DNA from: Zobellia roscoffensis
Lineage (GTDB): Bacteria; Bacteroidota; Bacteroidia; Flavobacteriales; Flavobacteriaceae
Assembly: GCF_015330165.1 (NCBI RefSeq)
Contig: NZ_JADDXT010000002.1
Span: forward strand, 2,106,504-2,170,503
Reading direction: 5' to 3'
Length of the DNA stretch: 64,000 nucleotides
Positions 1 through 8,455 of the stretch are shown here, in pieces. The notes below the pieces were generated by a model. That model saw nothing but the letters and a program-made list of their open reading frames with translations. It was not told where the DNA came from and did no database searches. Position 1 is the first letter of the stretch, and each line of letters starts with the position of its first letter. A program made the translations under genes and the position numbers.

Positions 1-827
1 GGAGTTTGTGAAAGGGTTTCCATTACCGCATCTTCTACACGAAGAATAGATTTATCCAAAGCTTTGGCAATTTCACGATACGAAATCTGAACTTGCTTTG
101 GTTTTCCTGTTAATAGGTCACGACCTTGCACCGATTTTTCGTCCGGTGGCGTTTGTAAATCTTCGGTAGCTGAACCTATTTCAATTTTTATATTTTCTGC
201 GGTTGCTTCACCTACATAAAGGTTATGCTGCGTACGCATATAGTAAATAATATCATTGGTGAAAACATCACCTGCAATCTTTACAGATTTATCACAAACA
301 ATACCACCTAGAGCAATAACTGCAATTTCTGTAGTACCACCACCTATATCAACAATCATGTTACCTTTTGGTTGCATGATATCAAGACCAATACCTATGG
401 CTGCTGCCATTGGTTCATGAATTAAGTAAACTTCTTTGCCATTTACACGTTCGGCAGATTCTTTTACCGCACGCATTTCTACTTCTGTAATACCAGAAGG
501 AATACAGATAACCATTCGTAAAGCTGGTGGAAACCATTTTTTCTTTAAAGCAGGGATGTTCTTAATGAACATGTTGATCATCTTTTCAGATGCGTCAAAA
601 TCTGCAATAACTCCATCTTTTAACGGACGGATTGTTTTAATGTTTTCGTGGGTTTTACCCTGCATCATGTTCGCTTCTTTACCCACGGCAATAATTTTGC
701 CTGAGATACGGTCACGAGCAACAATAGACGGGCTGTCTACAACTACCTTGTCCATGTGAATGATAAGGGTGTTCGCCGTACCTAAATCGATGGCGATTTC
801 CTCTGTCAAGAAATCAAAAAATCCCAT
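1..827 (-). CDS. mreB: Rod shape-determining protein MreB (partial, 3' end outside window)
   Basis: Bacterial actin homologue that polymerises under the inner membrane and positions the cell-wall elongation machinery. The frame is open from an ATG at 827 to the window edge, giving about 275 residues of a family of about 340. Visible actin-fold motifs are the N-terminal phosphate-1 loop (AIDLGTANT, near residue 12) and the phosphate-2 loop (IVDIGGGTTEIAV), with the HEPMAAAIG segment between them. It lies 67 nt downstream of purH on the same strand, so the two may be cotranscribed, but a TACTTTTA -7-like element at 881-888 could give mreB its own promoter. Identification is secure; only the C-terminus is missing. 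Confidence 0.96.
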   Translation of the reverse strand, partial: MGFFDFLTEEIAIDLGTANTLIIHMDKVVVDSPSIVARDRISGKIIAVGKEANMMQGKTHENIKTIRPLKDGVIADFDASEKMINMFIKNIPALKKKWFPPALRMVICIPSGITEVEMRAVKESAERVNGKEVYLIHEPMAAAIGIGLDIMQPKGNMIVDIGGGTTEIAVIALGGIVCDKSVKIAGDVFTNDIIYYMRTQHNLYVGEATAENIKIEIGSATEDLQTPPDEKSVQGRDLLTGKPKQVQISYREIAKALDKSILRVEDAVMETLSQT

Positions 828-894
828 TTTTAATCTTGTTTGGTTATGTTACTAGCTTGATAAGGGGTGTGTTTCATCGGTAAAAGTAATGAAA

Positions 895-2424
895 TTAATG
901 CTTGAAATGACGTGTGCCCGTCATAACCATAGAGACATTGTTTTCATTACAATAATCGATACTTAATTGGTCTTTTATAGACCCGCCCGGCTGTATAACG
1001 CTAGAAATACCACTTTTATTGGCTATCTCTACACAATCTGGGAAAGGAAAGAACGCATCGCTCGCCATTACGGCTCCTTTAAGGTCAAAATTAAATGATT
1101 TTGCTTTGTGAATTGCTTGGTTTAAGGCATCTACACGAGAGGTTTGTCCGGTACCGCTAGCACATAGTTGTTTATTCTTTGCAAGGACTATAGTGTTGGA
1201 TTTTGTGTGCTTACATAATTTGGAAGCAAAAATTAAATCCTCTAGATCTTGTTCGGATGGCTTAGTATCCGTTACGTACTGTAAATCTTCTAAAGTGTCT
1301 GTTCTATGGTCTTTTTCTTGAAGTAATACACCATTTAGACAGGTTCTAACCGTCATTTCTGGCATTTCTACTTCATTTTGAACTAAAATAATTCTATTTT
1401 TTTTGCCTTTTAAAATCTCTAGGGCGTCATCGGCATAACTCGGTGCAATAACTACTTCGCAAAATAATTTATGAATTTCTTCGGCAGTTGCTTTATCAAC
1501 CTCTTTGTTGCTTATCAAAACTCCTCCAAAAGCCGAAACAGGATCACCGGCCAAAGCATCTACATAGGCTTGGTGAAGTGTGTTGCGTTGTGCCAATCCA
1601 CAAGCGTTATTGTGTTTTAGGATGGCAAAGGTGGGGTCGTCATTTTTGAATTCCAGCATCAAATTTACTGCGGCATCAACATCCAATAGGTTGTTGTATG
1701 AAAGTTCTTTGCCGTGTAATTTGTCGAACATGGCTTCGAAATCACCAAAGAAAAATCCTTTTTGATGCGGGTTTTCCCCATAACGCAAAACTTTTCCGTC
1801 TGTCTCGCTAATCTTTAAAGCAGCAAGATCATGGTTTTTGTTGAAATAATTGAAAATAGCAGTGTCGTAGTGAGAAGAAACATTGAAGGATTTAGCAGCA
1901 AAACGTTTGCGGTCTTCAAGGCTTGTACTACCCTTTCCTTCTGAAATAACATTTAAAAAGTCTGAGTAATCTTCCATAGAAGAAACACAAAGTACATCTT
2001 TAAAATTCTTTGCGGCTGCACGGATAAGTGAAATTCCACCTATATCTATTTTTTCAATAATATCTTGTTCCGACGCTCCACTTGCAACGGTCTTTTCAAA
2101 AGGATAAAGATCTACGATTACGATGTCTAATTGAGGAATTTCAAATTCTTCCAACTGAGCAACGTCACTTTCGTTGTCTTGTCTATTTAAGATTCCACCA
2201 AAAACTTTTGGGTGTAATGTTTTGACTCTTCCTCCTAAAATAGAAGGGTAGCTGGTTACGTCTTCTACCGGCACAACATCTACGCCAAGTTCTTTTATGA
2301 ATTTCTCGGTCCCTCCGGTTGAATAGATGGTAATGCCGAGTTCTTGAAATTTTTTGATGATAGGTTCCAATCCATCTTTATGGAATACGGAAATCAGTGC
2401 AGAAGAAGCTTTTTTGATACTCAT
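895..2424 (-). CDS. purH: Bifunctional AICAR transformylase/IMP cyclohydrolase PurH
   Basis: Catalyses the last two steps of de novo purine synthesis, formylation of AICAR and ring closure to IMP, in the cytoplasm. The 509-residue product has the usual length and order: an N-terminal MGS-like cyclohydrolase domain (about residues 1-150, starting SIKKASSALISVF) and a C-terminal transformylase domain with the catalytic Lys-His pair in the motif LKHNNACG. The start ATG at 2424 gives the normal N-terminus. A perfect TACTTTTG -7 box lies upstream on the same strand at 2461-2468. mreB follows 67 nt downstream. No anomalies were seen. Confidence 0.97.
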   Translation of the reverse strand: MSIKKASSALISVFHKDGLEPIIKKFQELGITIYSTGGTEKFIKELGVDVVPVEDVTSYPSILGGRVKTLHPKVFGGILNRQDNESDVAQLEEFEIPQLDIVIVDLYPFEKTVASGASEQDIIEKIDIGGISLIRAAAKNFKDVLCVSSMEDYSDFLNVISEGKGSTSLEDRKRFAAKSFNVSSHYDTAIFNYFNKNHDLAALKISETDGKVLRYGENPHQKGFFFGDFEAMFDKLHGKELSYNNLLDVDAAVNLMLEFKNDDPTFAILKHNNACGLAQRNTLHQAYVDALAGDPVSAFGGVLISNKEVDKATAEEIHKLFCEVVIAPSYADDALEILKGKKNRIILVQNEVEMPEMTVRTCLNGVLLQEKDHRTDTLEDLQYVTDTKPSEQDLEDLIFASKLCKHTKSNTIVLAKNKQLCASGTGQTSRVDALNQAIHKAKSFNFDLKGAVMASDAFFPFPDCVEIANKSGISSVIQPGGSIKDQLSIDYCNENNVSMVMTGTRHFKH

Positions 2425-2460
2425 TTTGATAAGATGTAGTTACTAAGTTAAAAAGACACG

Positions 2461-2468
2461 CAAAAGTA
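2461..2468 (-). promoter_or_regulatory. Putative -7 box (TACTTTTG) of purH
   Basis: The minus strand reads TACTTTTG, an exact match to the Bacteroidetes -7 consensus TAnnTTTG, about 37 nt before the purH ATG. No TTG at the expected 17-23 nt spacing was found, so this is a partial promoter match only. Confidence 0.45.
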
Positions 2469-2599
2469 CTTTTTTTGAAAGAAAAAATAGGCTAGGTTAT
2501 CAACAAAACTGCTAAAGTTTTAAACCGTTTTGTGTCAAATAACACGGGGCAGCATCGATAAACGGTATTGAAAAAAACGAAAATTTTGAATAAGATGAA

Positions 2600-3058
2600 T
2601 TATGACACGTAAATTTTGGCCACTTCAGTGTTCACAAACTCTAAGAAACGTTCGTCTTCTTCAGTAAATGGGTCGGGAGTATTTGAGTCGATATCAATCT
2701 GACCTATATTTTTTCCATTAATGAACAAAGGCACCACTATTTCGGCTTTTACGGTAATACTGCAGGCTATATAATTATCCTGAGCCTGTACATTTGGCAC
2801 CACAAAATTTTGATTGGACACAGCTACTTGTCCACAAATTCCTTTTCCGAAAGGTATGATGGTGTGGTCCGTAGGTGCGCCAGCGTAAGGGCCTAATTTT
2901 AGTTCTTCCTTGTTGCCATTTTTAAAATAGAATCCCACCCAGTCATAATGTGGCACAGTCTTTTTTAATAATTCGCAAAGCTTTTGAAGACGTTCATCTA
3001 CGTCTACTTCTGTGGAATGAAGTATGGCTTTGGATTGAGTGCTTAATTCGTTGAACAT
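2600..3058 (-). CDS. GAF-domain protein, free methionine-(R)-sulfoxide reductase-like
   Basis: A single GAF domain of 152 residues resembling fRMsr (E. coli YebR type), which reduces free methionine-R-sulfoxide in the cytoplasm. The family landmarks are visible: DWVGFYF (39-45), the GKGICG loop with Cys75, the IAC motif with Cys99, and EIVVPL just after it. The family normally uses three cysteines. The one corresponding to YebR Cys84, about 10 residues before Cys75, is replaced here by the sequence PTDHTI, so one resolving cysteine is missing. The two remaining cysteines may still form a disulfide, or the protein may be a ligand-binding GAF without reductase activity. A TATTTTTG -7-like element lies upstream at 3073-3080. 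Confidence 0.8.
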   Translation of the reverse strand: MFNELSTQSKAILHSTEVDVDERLQKLCELLKKTVPHYDWVGFYFKNGNKEELKLGPYAGAPTDHTIIPFGKGICGQVAVSNQNFVVPNVQAQDNYIACSITVKAEIVVPLFINGKNIGQIDIDSNTPDPFTEEDERFLEFVNTEVAKIYVS

Positions 3059-3093
3059 GCTAAATTTTTGTGCAAAAATAAGCTTTTGAAAAC

Positions 3094-3128
3094 AAAAAAA
3101 AGGGATGCCGAATTAACGACATCCCTTT
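3094..3128 (-). terminator. Intrinsic terminator after the 3148-4245 lipoprotein gene
   Basis: Inverted arms AAAGGGATG (3099-3107) and CATCCCTTT (3120-3128) form a stem. On the minus strand the stem is followed by a run of seven T (complement of A3094-3100). It sits 20 nt past the stop of the lipoprotein gene. Confidence 0.85.
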
Positions 3129-3147
3129 GCATTATTTTAAAAATATA

Positions 3148-4245
3148 TTATGGCTGTATTTTTACATCAAATACAATATAGTCGTCGTTGTTAAAACCAG
3201 GATTAATTTCAGTAATTCTAATAAGCCCTTTTTTCCCATAGTTATCTACGATTTCAAGAATATCTCCAACAGCCAAAACGCCTGATGTTTGAAAATCGGA
3301 CTTTACAACAAAATCTAGTTCGCTAGATAATGTAATACCGTCAAACGTGGTGCTGTTTGTAGTAGAGAGTGAAAAATAAGCTTTGTTAAGCGTTTCGGTG
3401 TCGGCATTTTCTTCATTATCTTCAGCTTGTAAGCCTTTTACAGGAAAGCCAAAAGAGTCATCATAGGTAGCTGCAGAAGCAAAATAGGCAGAGTTATTAA
3501 CATAGTAATATCCAAAATCCCAAAATGCTCTATATTCGGCCTGTTCCAATGTGTTTTCTGGGTCATATACCAAATATTCTTGATCATTTAAAAGGGAATA
3601 AAAAGTTTCGCTTGTACCATTTACATCAGGAGCAAATAATTTTACGTCTGTAAAAGAGTGAACCTCGGCTGCTGGGTTTGTTCCGTTACCAACTTTAACG
3701 GTAATAGTACCTACGCCTAAAGCCTTTCTTTTATTAGGGTCTCTAAAATCTCCTTTTCCTGTAGTAGTCCAGAATTGATAAACAATCTCGCCGTTGTCAA
3801 TATCGGGAACAGGAAGGTCAAAGGTGAAATCAATTTCTTTCTGAGTATCTCCATCTAAATCAACAGAACCATCACCCTTAAGTGCTTTTGTAAGATCTTT
3901 GCCTTCAATGTTAAAATTGTTAAATGGCATTTCACCACCACCAGATACGTTTTGGGTAATATATAGTCTCTTTTGGTTTGTTGGAGAGGTGTAGATAATA
4001 CGCCCTGGTACGCTAGTGCCAACTTCACCAGATGCTTCTGCAAACAAAACATCGTTTGAGTCATCTTCAGCGTTGATTATTAGTGTGGCTACTGTTTCGG
4101 TGTCCGTATCATCGGTGTCGTCCTGGTCGGTGTCAATGGGTGTGTCAAAAACAGAACCTTCGTCACTACTACAGCTAGATACCATAAAGGCTAGAGCAAA
4201 TACTGCGAATCCTGATTTTACTACTGATCTAATATTTTTCTTCAT
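3148..4245 (-). CDS. Predicted secreted lipoprotein of unknown function
   Basis: I do not recognise a family for this 365-residue protein. It begins with a lipoprotein signal peptide (lysine-containing n-region, hydrophobic stretch, lipobox VSSC with Cys25). An Asp/Thr-rich low-complexity linker (about residues 33-50) follows, of the kind that spaces surface lipoproteins from the membrane in Flavobacteriia. The remainder is acidic and beta-rich in appearance, with no catalytic motif that I can name. It is monocistronic with its own terminator, and is divergent from the copper island across a 209-nt gap. Export is well supported; function is unknown. Confidence 0.75.
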   Translation of the reverse strand: MKKNIRSVVKSGFAVFALAFMVSSCSSDEGSVFDTPIDTDQDDTDDTDTETVATLIINAEDDSNDVLFAEASGEVGTSVPGRIIYTSPTNQKRLYITQNVSGGGEMPFNNFNIEGKDLTKALKGDGSVDLDGDTQKEIDFTFDLPVPDIDNGEIVYQFWTTTGKGDFRDPNKRKALGVGTITVKVGNGTNPAAEVHSFTDVKLFAPDVNGTSETFYSLLNDQEYLVYDPENTLEQAEYRAFWDFGYYYVNNSAYFASAATYDDSFGFPVKGLQAEDNEENADTETLNKAYFSLSTTNSTTFDGITLSSELDFVVKSDFQTSGVLAVGDILEIVDNYGKKGLIRITEINPGFNNDDYIVFDVKIQP

Positions 4246-4339
4246 TGCTAAAATTTTAAGTTAAAAATGGTTAGTGAATCGGATGTACTGTAAGTTTAAT
4301 CCGTTATGCGTTAACTCTAAAACGTGTCAAATAGTATAT

Positions 4340-4354
4340 ATTGTTCAAAACAAT
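4340..4354. repeat. Short palindrome in a divergent intergenic region
   Basis: ATTGTT and AACAAT flank CAA between the divergently transcribed lipoprotein gene and the first copper-island gene. It could be an operator, but a 6-bp-arm palindrome in AT-rich DNA can occur by chance. Confidence 0.25.
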
Positions 4355-4421
4355 AATTTTATGATTTATATTTTATTGAAGATGAAACTTTAAACTTTAG
4401 TTAAAGGCTGGGGTTAAAACC

Positions 4422-4449
4422 TTGAGTAATCGTTTATTTCGTAATTTTG
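4422..4449 (+). promoter_or_regulatory. Bacteroidetes-type promoter of the copper island
   Basis: TTG at 4422-4424, a 17-nt spacer, and TAATTTTG at 4442-4449 match the -33/-7 consensus. The downstream ATG is at 4455, only 13 nt after the first base of the -7 box. The transcript would therefore start at or next to the start codon, implying a leaderless or nearly leaderless mRNA. Confidence 0.6.
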
Positions 4450-4454
4450 TGTTA

Positions 4455-4865
4455 ATGAAAGAAAAGCTACATCGTTTTTTTGCTTGCCTAATGACCGTGG
4501 CACTTTTGTTTTCTACTACTTCCTTTAAAGTAGAAAAGCACTATTGTATGGGGCATTTGGTGGATGTTGCATTTTTCTCGGATGTTCAAGATTGTGGTAT
4601 GGAAATGGTTTCTGATGAAGCGGCATCTATTTTGGATGAAGAATCGTGTTGTGACGAAGAAATGCTAACTGCCCAGGGGGTAAATGATGTAAAACCTTCA
4701 TTTAACGAGTTCCATATAGAACACCAGCAATTCCTAATTGCATATACCTATTCTTATTTAGGGTTGTTTGAGCCTCAAATCAACCAAAATATTTCTCATA
4801 GGTATTACTTACCTCCAGATATTGTCAAGGACATTCAGTTGCTTGATGATGTATTTTTAATTTGA
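4455..4865 (+). CDS. HYC_CC_PP family exported protein (copy 1)
   Basis: Small exported protein (136 residues) showing the three motifs that name the family: His-Tyr-Cys at 29-31, Cys-Cys at 65-66 and Pro-Pro at 120-121, plus a further Cys at 47. Residues 1 to about 23 form a signal peptide or membrane anchor. The ATG at 4455 is chosen over an upstream in-frame start because it gives a signal peptide of normal length and aligns with copy 2 at 7869. The conserved cysteines and the neighbouring multicopper oxidase, DUF305 and HMA genes suggest periplasmic copper binding or delivery, which is inference. Copies 1 and 2 share a 46-nt block of identical DNA. Confidence 0.85.
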   Translation: MKEKLHRFFACLMTVALLFSTTSFKVEKHYCMGHLVDVAFFSDVQDCGMEMVSDEAASILDEESCCDEEMLTAQGVNDVKPSFNEFHIEHQQFLIAYTYSYLGLFEPQINQNISHRYYLPPDIVKDIQLLDDVFLI

Positions 4866-4977
4866 TTTTATAAGAATTCTACATTTTACCTCCCAGTTTC
4901 TATTGCGGAGGTTAAATGGTGTTTTTATTTCTAAAAAGCACTGTAAATATTTAGGTAATTATAAAATTGAATATAAA

Positions 4978-7305
4978 ATGAAAATACATAGATATAATGT
5001 TTCGCTAAGAAATAGATTGACCTTTTTGCTTCTAATAGCAGTAAGTACATGGCTGTCTGCACAGGAGAAGGAAAATAGACCTGTTAAAGAGTATTCCTTG
5101 ACCATTTCTAAAAAGAGCGTCAATAAATCGGGGAAAACTACAACGGGTATGGCCGTTAATGGTAGTATTCCTGGACCTGTTCTTGAATTTACCGAAGGGG
5201 ATCAAGCCGTAATACATGTTAAAAATACATTAGATGTGGAAACCTCGGTACACTGGCATGGTATTCTATTGCCCAATTATCAAGATGGAGTTCCTTATTT
5301 GACAACTCCGCCCATTGCGCCCGGAACAACTTTTACATATTCCTTTCCTTTAAAGCAGTCGGGTACCTACTGGTATCATTCGCATACTATGCTCCAAGAG
5401 CAGAGCGGGGTTTTCGGCTCTTTTGTAATTCATCCTAAAAAGAAAACGTTTGAGTATGATAGTGAATTGGTATTGATGCTTTCCGACTGGACGGATGAAA
5501 AACCAATGAATGTTTTACGCAACCTTAAAAGAGGAAATGAATGGTATCAAATTAAAAAAGGAACATCTACGCCACTTAATAGCGTTATTTCCAGAGGGGC
5601 TTTGGGTGCGCAGTTTAATTTTTGGAAACAGCGGATGGAAGGTGCGGATATTGCGGATGTTTACTATCCTGCATTTTTAATCAATGGAAAAACATCACAA
5701 GAATATCCACAGTTTAAACCGGGAGAAAAGGTGAGGCTGCGCATTATTAATGGTAGTGCCTCTTCTATGTTTTGGATGACATTTGGCGGAGAAACACCCA
5801 AGATGATTGCGGCAGATGGGTTGAATATAGAACCTGTGTTAAAGGATAAGACATTTATTGGAATTGCAGAAACGTACGATTATATAGTTACAATTCCTCA
5901 AGAAGGGAAAATGGAGTTCCGAATTATGGCACAAGATGGATCGGGTACTGCAACGGCCTACCTGGGGAGTGGTGAAGTTGTATCGGCTGTTAAGGTTTCA
6001 AGGCCGGATAAAATAGCTATGATGAAAAAAATGGCCCAGATGGATATGAAGATGGGGGCACACGCTTTAAAATTTAATCCGGGCAAAGACGAGCGTTTTC
6101 AAATGAAAGAAGAGTATGGTATGAAAATGAACCATGCCGAAGGTATGAATTCAAAAGAAAATACTTCAAGTCCATCAGCGATGGATCACTCAAAAATGCA
6201 TCATTCTAAAATGAATCATGATAATATAGCCGAGAAGGGAATGAAGGATACAAAAGGACATATGGACATGAAAATGGACGGCATGGCAATGGATATGAAT
6301 GATGAGTATTCATATGATTATCTAAAATCACCTAGTAAGACAGCCTTTGCAAAAGATAAGCCTTTACGTGAGGTATTGCTTAATTTAACGGGAAATATGA
6401 ACAGGTATGTTTGGAGTATGAATGGAGTTCCATTAGATGAGACCGATGATATTTCAATTAAAGAGGGAGAGGTAACTAGAATTACTTTCAATAATATGAC
6501 CATGATGCATCATCCTATGCATCTTCATGGTCATTTTTTTAGGGTTTTGAATAAAAACGGAGCGTATTCCCCTTTAAAGCATACGGTTAATGTGCCTCCT
6601 ATGGAGGAAACAACCATAGAGTTTTTTGGGGGTACTCATGGTGATTGGCTACTTCATTGTCATGTACTGTATCATATGATGAGTGGTATGACCAGGATAT
6701 TCAGTTATGATACGCCTAGAGATGAACGAATGGCGGCATACCCAAAATCTAAACTGGTAGATGAGACAAACCGCTATTATTCGTGGGGTTTGGTAGATGT
6801 GGCTTCGCATATGACGGAACTAAACTGGGTGGCTTCAAACATAAGAAATCAATTTAATGTAAATGCTGAGTATGGTTGGAACAAAAACTTAGAAGCCGAA
6901 TTTACATATGAAAGATATTTACATGACTATTTGCGGGTTTTTGGAGGTGTTAATGTTGAAAATGAATTAGAGGATAGTTTAGGTGAAATTTCTACAACGG
7001 GGGTTATAGGTCTCCGATATTTAACCCCGTACTTATTTAATTTGGATGTAAGAGTCGATACTAAATTGCGGCCTCAGATTCAGCTAAGTCGAGAGGTTAT
7101 GATTTTCCCAAGAACATCCTTGTTTGGATCCTTCGAGTACCAGGCGGATTTTGGGTGGGTAAACGATTTTGCAAATCAAATTAATTATAAAAAAGAGGTA
7201 GTCTGGAATACCGGACTGGAATATTTTATGTCTAGAAATATATCCTTAATGGGCAGTTATGATAACCGTTTTGGAGCCGGTGGTGGTATGTCCATTAGAT
7301 TTTAA
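4978..7305 (+). CDS. CopA-like multicopper oxidase fused to a C-terminal CopB-like domain
   Basis: Periplasmic multicopper oxidase, probably oxidising Cu(I) to Cu(II). The ATG at 4978 gives a clean signal peptide (cleavage near LSAQE). All four copper-ligand motifs are present in the 775-residue product: HWHG (92-95), HSH (134-136), HPMHLHGH (512-519) and HCHVLYHMM (560-568). A Met/His-rich insert (about 348-440) resembles the CopA methionine-rich region. From about residue 600 the sequence changes to aromatic-rich alternating segments ending GGGMSIRF with a terminal Phe, resembling the outer-membrane protein CopB. This suggests a CopA-CopB fusion anchoring the oxidase to the outer membrane. 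DUF305 follows 27 nt downstream. Confidence 0.9.
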   Translation: MKIHRYNVSLRNRLTFLLLIAVSTWLSAQEKENRPVKEYSLTISKKSVNKSGKTTTGMAVNGSIPGPVLEFTEGDQAVIHVKNTLDVETSVHWHGILLPNYQDGVPYLTTPPIAPGTTFTYSFPLKQSGTYWYHSHTMLQEQSGVFGSFVIHPKKKTFEYDSELVLMLSDWTDEKPMNVLRNLKRGNEWYQIKKGTSTPLNSVISRGALGAQFNFWKQRMEGADIADVYYPAFLINGKTSQEYPQFKPGEKVRLRIINGSASSMFWMTFGGETPKMIAADGLNIEPVLKDKTFIGIAETYDYIVTIPQEGKMEFRIMAQDGSGTATAYLGSGEVVSAVKVSRPDKIAMMKKMAQMDMKMGAHALKFNPGKDERFQMKEEYGMKMNHAEGMNSKENTSSPSAMDHSKMHHSKMNHDNIAEKGMKDTKGHMDMKMDGMAMDMNDEYSYDYLKSPSKTAFAKDKPLREVLLNLTGNMNRYVWSMNGVPLDETDDISIKEGEVTRITFNNMTMMHHPMHLHGHFFRVLNKNGAYSPLKHTVNVPPMEETTIEFFGGTHGDWLLHCHVLYHMMSGMTRIFSYDTPRDERMAAYPKSKLVDETNRYYSWGLVDVASHMTELNWVASNIRNQFNVNAEYGWNKNLEAEFTYERYLHDYLRVFGGVNVENELEDSLGEISTTGVIGLRYLTPYLFNLDVRVDTKLRPQIQLSREVMIFPRTSLFGSFEYQADFGWVNDFANQINYKKEVVWNTGLEYFMSRNISLMGSYDNRFGAGGGMSIRF

Positions 7306-7332
7306 TTACTAACAATTATCAATATTGTCATT

Positions 7333-7797
7333 ATGAAGAAAAAAGAAAATAATTATACGAAGTTTTTTTTAATGTTGGGTGCGTCTTTTGTTGCAATGTA
7401 TATTACCATGTACCTGAACACGTACCAAATAGATCATGCCTATTTTAGTCTCACCCGTTTTTACATGACTTGTCTAGGTATTTCTGCAATGTCACTAATA
7501 ATGTTCTTTTTTATGCGAAAGATGTATCAAAATAACAGAAGGAACATTTCGATAATTCTGGGTAGTATAGTATTGTTTTTGGGTGCGTTGGTTTTGGTAA
7601 GACAGCAAAAGCCTGTGGACGATTTACTTTGGATGCGCGCAATGATTCCACATCATTCAATAGCAATATTAACAAGTGAAAGAGCAGATATTAAGGATCC
7701 GGAGGTCCATAAATTGGCAAAGGACATAATTAGCGCCCAAAAAAAGGAGATTACTAAAATGAAGGAAATGATTAAAAGATTGGAAAGGGCCGAGTAG
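7333..7797 (+). CDS. DUF305 domain membrane protein
   Basis: Inner-membrane protein of 154 residues with three predicted N-terminal transmembrane helices (about 11-28, 41-62 and 72-90) and a short C-terminal DUF305 segment. The segment carries the family motif MIPHHSIAI (His107, His108). DUF305 proteins are often found with copper resistance genes and may bind metal through the HH motif, but their biochemical role is not established. It follows the multicopper oxidase by 27 nt, so cotranscription is likely. Confidence 0.85.
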   Translation: MKKKENNYTKFFLMLGASFVAMYITMYLNTYQIDHAYFSLTRFYMTCLGISAMSLIMFFFMRKMYQNNRRNISIILGSIVLFLGALVLVRQQKPVDDLLWMRAMIPHHSIAILTSERADIKDPEVHKLAKDIISAQKKEITKMKEMIKRLERAE

Positions 7798-7855
7798 GTT
7801 AACTCTAATTAGTGTTATTAGGCAATTGAGTAAATGTTTTTAGTATTAAAATGCG

Positions 7856-7863
7856 TAATTTTA
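7856..7863 (+). promoter_or_regulatory. Candidate -7 box of HYC_CC_PP copy 2
   Basis: TAATTTTA lies exactly 13 nt from the ATG at 7869, the same spacing as the TAATTTTG box of copy 1, and the preceding CG is also shared. No convincing -33 TTG was found at the right distance. Confidence 0.35.
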
Positions 7864-7868
7864 CATAG

Positions 7869-8282
7869 ATGAAAAAGGTATTTCATAAATTATTTGCTTC
7901 GGTAATGTCCTTTTTGCTATTGGCTGCTACTACTTCCTTTAAAGTAGAAAAGCACTATTGTATGGGGCATTTAGTAGATGTTGCATTTTTCTCCGATGCC
8001 CAGGATTGTGGTATGGCAATGTCTTTGGATGAAAAAATAGATACTACCGTAGATAAAATGTCTTGCTGTAATAGCGAGGTGATCGCTATGGAAGGGCAGA
8101 ATGATGTTAAGCCTTCTTTTAATGACTTTGACCTGCATCAACAGATGGTTTTGGTCGCATTTGTTTGTTCTTTTAAAGGTCTCTTTGAGCCTGTAGAAGC
8201 TAAAGACGTACCACAGGTACATTATAATCCTCCTAAAATTATAAAGAACATCCAGTTGCTGGATGCTGTCTTTTTAATCTGA
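7869..8282 (+). CDS. HYC_CC_PP family exported protein (copy 2)
   Basis: Paralogue of the 4455-4865 gene (137 residues) with His-Tyr-Cys at 29-31, Cys47, Cys-Cys at 66-67, Pro-Pro at 121-122 and the same C-terminal motif (IQLLDAVFLI here, IQLLDDVFLI in copy 1). It has an N-terminal signal sequence or anchor. It precedes the TonB-dependent receptor gene by 173 nt, just as copy 1 precedes the multicopper oxidase, so each copy sits before an outer-membrane protein gene. A role as a copper-binding partner of the downstream protein is inferred from context, not shown by the sequence. Confidence 0.85.
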   Translation: MKKVFHKLFASVMSFLLLAATTSFKVEKHYCMGHLVDVAFFSDAQDCGMAMSLDEKIDTTVDKMSCCNSEVIAMEGQNDVKPSFNDFDLHQQMVLVAFVCSFKGLFEPVEAKDVPQVHYNPPKIIKNIQLLDAVFLI

Positions 8283-8455
8283 TTTTCTTCAATTTTTACG
8301 GTTTACCATTACGCAGGTTCTGATTGATAAAATCATGCCGGTTTAACTGGTAATGTGGCTCTATTCATAACTATCACTTCTCTTTTTTCATTGATTTTTA
8401 ATGAATGGCTGGGCGCAAACAAATGAATTGAAACTAGAAAATCATAATTAAATTG

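Noticed and set aside
4903..4977. Upstream TTG extension of the multicopper oxidase
   Set aside because: It would put 25 polar residues before the signal peptide; the ATG at 4978 gives a normal signal sequence.
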